7,029 nt of DNA from Hyphomicrobiales bacterium (GTDB lineage: Bacteria; Pseudomonadota; Alphaproteobacteria; Rhizobiales; Xanthobacteraceae). The notes below the pieces were generated by a model, which had not been told where the DNA came from, searched no databases, and saw only the letters and a program-made list of their open reading frames with translations. Positions within the stretch are counted from its first letter, which is position 1; the number at the start of each line of letters is the position of its first letter. Position numbers and translations under genes: made by a program. The stretch lies in the NCBI GenBank assembly GCA_003133345.1, contig PKXB01000153.1, positions 3,911 to 10,939 of the forward strand, in the 5' to 3' direction. This document shows, in pieces, positions 5,167 through 7,029 of the stretch.

Positions 5167-6312
5167 ATGACCTCAGCCCTCATCCGCCGCCTGACGCTGA
5201 GCAATTTCCGCAGCTATCACGCCGCGCAGATCGAGCTTGGCCAAGCCGGGCCGGTGGTGCTGACCGGGGCCAATGGCGCCGGCAAGACCAATCTGATCGA
5301 GGCGATTTCTATGTTGGCGCCCGGGCGCGGCTTGCGCCGCGCCACCATGGAAGAGCTGGCGTTTTCCGAAGGCGACGGCGCCTGGGCGGTATCGGCCGAG
5401 ATCGAGGGCATGCTGGGGCTGGCGACTCTCGGCACCGGCATCGATCCGCCGGCGGGCGAGGATTCAGCCCCCTCACGCATATGCCGCATCGACCGCGAAG
5501 CGGTCTCCTCGGCGGCGGCCTTCGCCGATCATTTGCGCGTGGTGTGGCTGGTGCCGGCCATGGACCCGCTGTTCAACGGCCCGGCTTCCGAGCGCCGCCG
5601 TTTCCTCGACCGCCTGGTGCTCGCCGTCGATGCCCAGCATTCCAGCCGCGTCGCGGCGCTCGAGCGTTCGCTACGCTCGCGCAACCGTCTGCTGGAGGAC
5701 GCGGTGAGCGATTCCCATTGGCTGGACGCGGTCGAGCACGAGACCGCCGAGGTCGCGGTGGCGGTGGCGGCGGCGCGCGCGGAAACGGTGGGCCGGCTCG
5801 CCGGCGCGCTGGCGGGGGGGCGCGACCAGGCGCCGGAATTTCCCTTGGCCGAAATTGCGCTCGACGGCTGGATTGAAAAACTGCTCCCGTATCACAGCGC
5901 GATCGAGATCGAGGATCGCTACCGCGCCTTGCTGAAGGACAATCGCGCGCGCGACGCCGCCGCCGGCCGCACGCTCGACGGCCCGCATCTGTCCGACCTT
6001 AGCGTGAGCCATGCTGGCAAGGGCATCCCGGCATCGGAGGCATCGACCGGCGAGCAGAAGGCACTGCTGATCCGTCTGGTGCTCGCGCATGCCGGGCTGA
6101 TCAAGGACATGACCGGTTTCGCGCCGCTCTTGCTGCTCGACGAGATCATCGCCCATCTCGATCCGATGCGCCGCGCCGCGCTCTATGACGCGCTGGCTAA
6201 CCTCGGCGCGCAGGTCTGGATGACCGGCGCCGATCCGGCGGCGTTCGGCGATATCGTCGGCCGCGCGCAGGTTTTCGAGGTGCGCGGCGGCGCGGTGGAA
6301 CCGCGACGGTAA
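5167..6312 (+). CDS. recF: DNA replication and repair protein RecF
   Basis: A 381-residue SMC/ABC-like ATPase that binds gapped DNA and, with RecO and RecR, helps load RecA at stalled forks. Walker A GANGAGKTN is at 34-42 after the typical start RRLTLSNFRSY. A helical arm with many Glu/Arg residues spans about 155-265. DGPHLSDL at 271-278 is the GPHxxD motif. The ABC signature STGEQKALLI is at 293-302, Walker B LLLLDEIIAHLD at 321-332, and a C-terminal QVWMTGAD follows. All ATPase motifs are intact. The residue after GPH is Leu, where E. coli RecF has a basic residue; I regard this as family variation. TAAGG at 5155-5159, seven bases before the ATG, supports the start. The gene lies 37 bases after dnaN. 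gyrB, often next in relatives, is not found here. Confidence 0.96.
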   Translation: MTSALIRRLTLSNFRSYHAAQIELGQAGPVVLTGANGAGKTNLIEAISMLAPGRGLRRATMEELAFSEGDGAWAVSAEIEGMLGLATLGTGIDPPAGEDSAPSRICRIDREAVSSAAAFADHLRVVWLVPAMDPLFNGPASERRRFLDRLVLAVDAQHSSRVAALERSLRSRNRLLEDAVSDSHWLDAVEHETAEVAVAVAAARAETVGRLAGALAGGRDQAPEFPLAEIALDGWIEKLLPYHSAIEIEDRYRALLKDNRARDAAAGRTLDGPHLSDLSVSHAGKGIPASEASTGEQKALLIRLVLAHAGLIKDMTGFAPLLLLDEIIAHLDPMRRAALYDALANLGAQVWMTGADPAAFGDIVGRAQVFEVRGGAVEPRR

Positions 6313-6440
6313 AGTTCCATTGGCCCGCTACACACTGTTCATTAATCGAGAATGCTTGAAGTCTCCGAAAACAGGAACCATCGCTCACCCAATGTCTTAA
6401 CCCTTACACACGGCAACGCCGCCGGCATGGGACAAGGGCA

Positions 6441-6632
6441 ATGCGAACGGAGACGGCCATAGATCGGGTCAAGCGCGATTTGCATGGCGCGCTCGATAAC
6501 ATGCGCGCCGATCTCGATCGCGTCGATATCCTGTCGGCCGCGCTCAGCGCTTTCAGCAAGCCGGTTCCCGACTATGAACCGACCTTTCAGCACATGCGTC
6601 ATCTGACGCTGAATGCACACGAAATCGGATAG
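6441..6632 (+). CDS. small uncharacterised helical protein, 63 residues
   Basis: I do not recognise a named family. The product starts MRTETAIDRVKRDLHGALDN and is rich in charged residues with heptad-like hydrophobic spacing through about residue 38, suggesting one long amphipathic helix. A Pro-containing tail (PVPDYEPTFQHMRHL) follows. There is no signal peptide or membrane segment. Codons end mostly in G or C like the neighbours, which favours a real gene. AAGGG at 6434-6438 is only two bases from the ATG; GGGA at 6429-6432 is better spaced, so initiation may be weak. It lies 128 bases after recF on the same strand with no terminator seen between, so read-through from dnaN-recF is possible. 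It converges on the ClC gene with a 14-base gap. I have a vague impression of similar small proteins in Bradyrhizobium relatives, unchecked. Confidence 0.6.
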   Translation: MRTETAIDRVKRDLHGALDNMRADLDRVDILSAALSAFSKPVPDYEPTFQHMRHLTLNAHEIG

Positions 6633-6646
6633 GCGCCGGAAAGCGT

Positions 6647-7029
6647 CTACAGCTCGCCTAGCAGTTCCCGCCGCTGCCTTTCCGAAGCGTCGGAATAGCG
6701 CCGCAACGCATGCGCCTCGCTGAGCAGGCCGATGACCTGCCGACGCTCACCTGAGTCGACGACCACCAGCGCTTCCGCCTCGAAGCGATCGAACGCCGCG
6801 ATCGCTTCCTGCGCCGTCAATTGCGGCAGCAGCATATGATCGGGATGGCGCAGGATGTCGCGCACCGAGGCGGTGGCGGGGAGTTCAGCCGCATGCGCTT
6901 CCGCCACGATCACCATGCCGGCGTAACGGCCGTCCTCGTCCACTGCGATCACTTGGTTGGTCGACCCGAGCGGAAAGGCCTCGCGAAACGCCGAGATTTG
7001 CATCTCCACCGGCGTCGTGCGCACGTCCG
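6647..7029 (-). CDS. ClC-type chloride channel/transporter, C-terminal CBS part (partial)
   Basis: The 3' end of a minus-strand gene whose 5' part lies beyond the window; the frame is still open at the edge. The visible residues (about 127) form a CBS pair in the cytosolic tail. The end of the first CBS unit reads FPLGSTNQVIAVDEDGRYAGMVIVAEAHA. The second runs from VRDILRHPDHMLLPQ through AEALVVVDSGERRQVIGLLSEAHALRRYSD, followed by a basic tail ending RRELLGEL. This EAHA/SEAHALRRY ending resembles the C termini of rhizobial ClC-family proteins, which move chloride across the inner membrane; CBS pairs usually bind nucleotides and gate the channel. No membrane segment is visible here, so another CBS-tailed membrane protein is possible. 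The GTG at 7022-7024 is an internal codon, not a convincing start. It converges with the small gene at 6441-6632. Confidence 0.78.
   Translation of the reverse strand, partial: DVRTTPVEMQISAFREAFPLGSTNQVIAVDEDGRYAGMVIVAEAHAAELPATASVRDILRHPDHMLLPQLTAQEAIAAFDRFEAEALVVVDSGERRQVIGLLSEAHALRRYSDASERQRRELLGEL

Noticed and set aside
1..7029. CRISPR array, tRNA/rRNA genes, insertion sequence, phage genes, toxin-antitoxin or defence system
   Set aside because: No regularly spaced repeats, no RNA gene signatures and no transposase, integrase or defence motifs in any plausible reading frame.

Overview
The window looks like the dnaA chromosomal region of a high-GC alphaproteobacterium, most likely of the order Hyphomicrobiales (Rhizobiales), in the Bradyrhizobium/Rhodopseudomonas/Xanthobacteraceae neighbourhood. 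The basis is the gene order rpsT-dnaA-dnaN-recF, the rhizobial-style DnaA AAA+ core (for example TAEKFMYGF and [21 protein letters not shown]), strongly G/C-ending codons, and a dispersed-type CTCTCCCCG/CGGGGAGAG palindrome of a kind common in these genomes. I identified the order from recalled family resemblance, not from a search.

Layout. 1-64: end of an upstream spacer with a three-copy heptamer repeat. 65-958: a DapA/NAL-superfamily aldolase, probably not the lysine-pathway enzyme. 959-1109: a compact regulatory spacer with a good sigma70-type promoter and a 12-bp perfect hairpin at the predicted 5' end of the rpsT transcript. 1110-1376: rpsT (ribosomal protein S20), followed by a clear intrinsic terminator (1385-1415). 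1416-2376: about 960 bp without a credible gene. Its 1621-1920 section is about 47% GC by my count, against about 68% in a sampled 60-base line of dnaA. It holds one good DnaA box, an adjacent IHF-like site, a weak second DnaA box and several inverted repeats. It is the dnaA upstream region and possibly part of a replication origin. 2377-3801 dnaA, 4011-5129 dnaN and 5167-6312 recF are all on the plus strand. 6441-6632 is a small uncharacterised protein. 6647 to the end is the C-terminal CBS part of a ClC-type chloride channel/transporter on the minus strand, cut by the window edge.

How the genes work together. DnaA opens the origin and also typically regulates its own gene. DnaN is the sliding clamp loaded onto the DNA. 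RecF helps load RecA at gapped DNA during fork repair. S20 is a small-subunit ribosomal protein, so the block joins replication start to growth-linked ribosome synthesis. The aldolase and the ClC channel are flanking metabolic and transport genes with no obvious link to this block.

I found no CRISPR array, phage, insertion sequence, toxin-antitoxin pair or defence system, and nothing that amounts to a new multi-gene system. The most interesting material is non-coding: the rpsT leader, the structured AT-rich rpsT-dnaA spacer, and the breaks in the usual gene order on both sides of the replication block.
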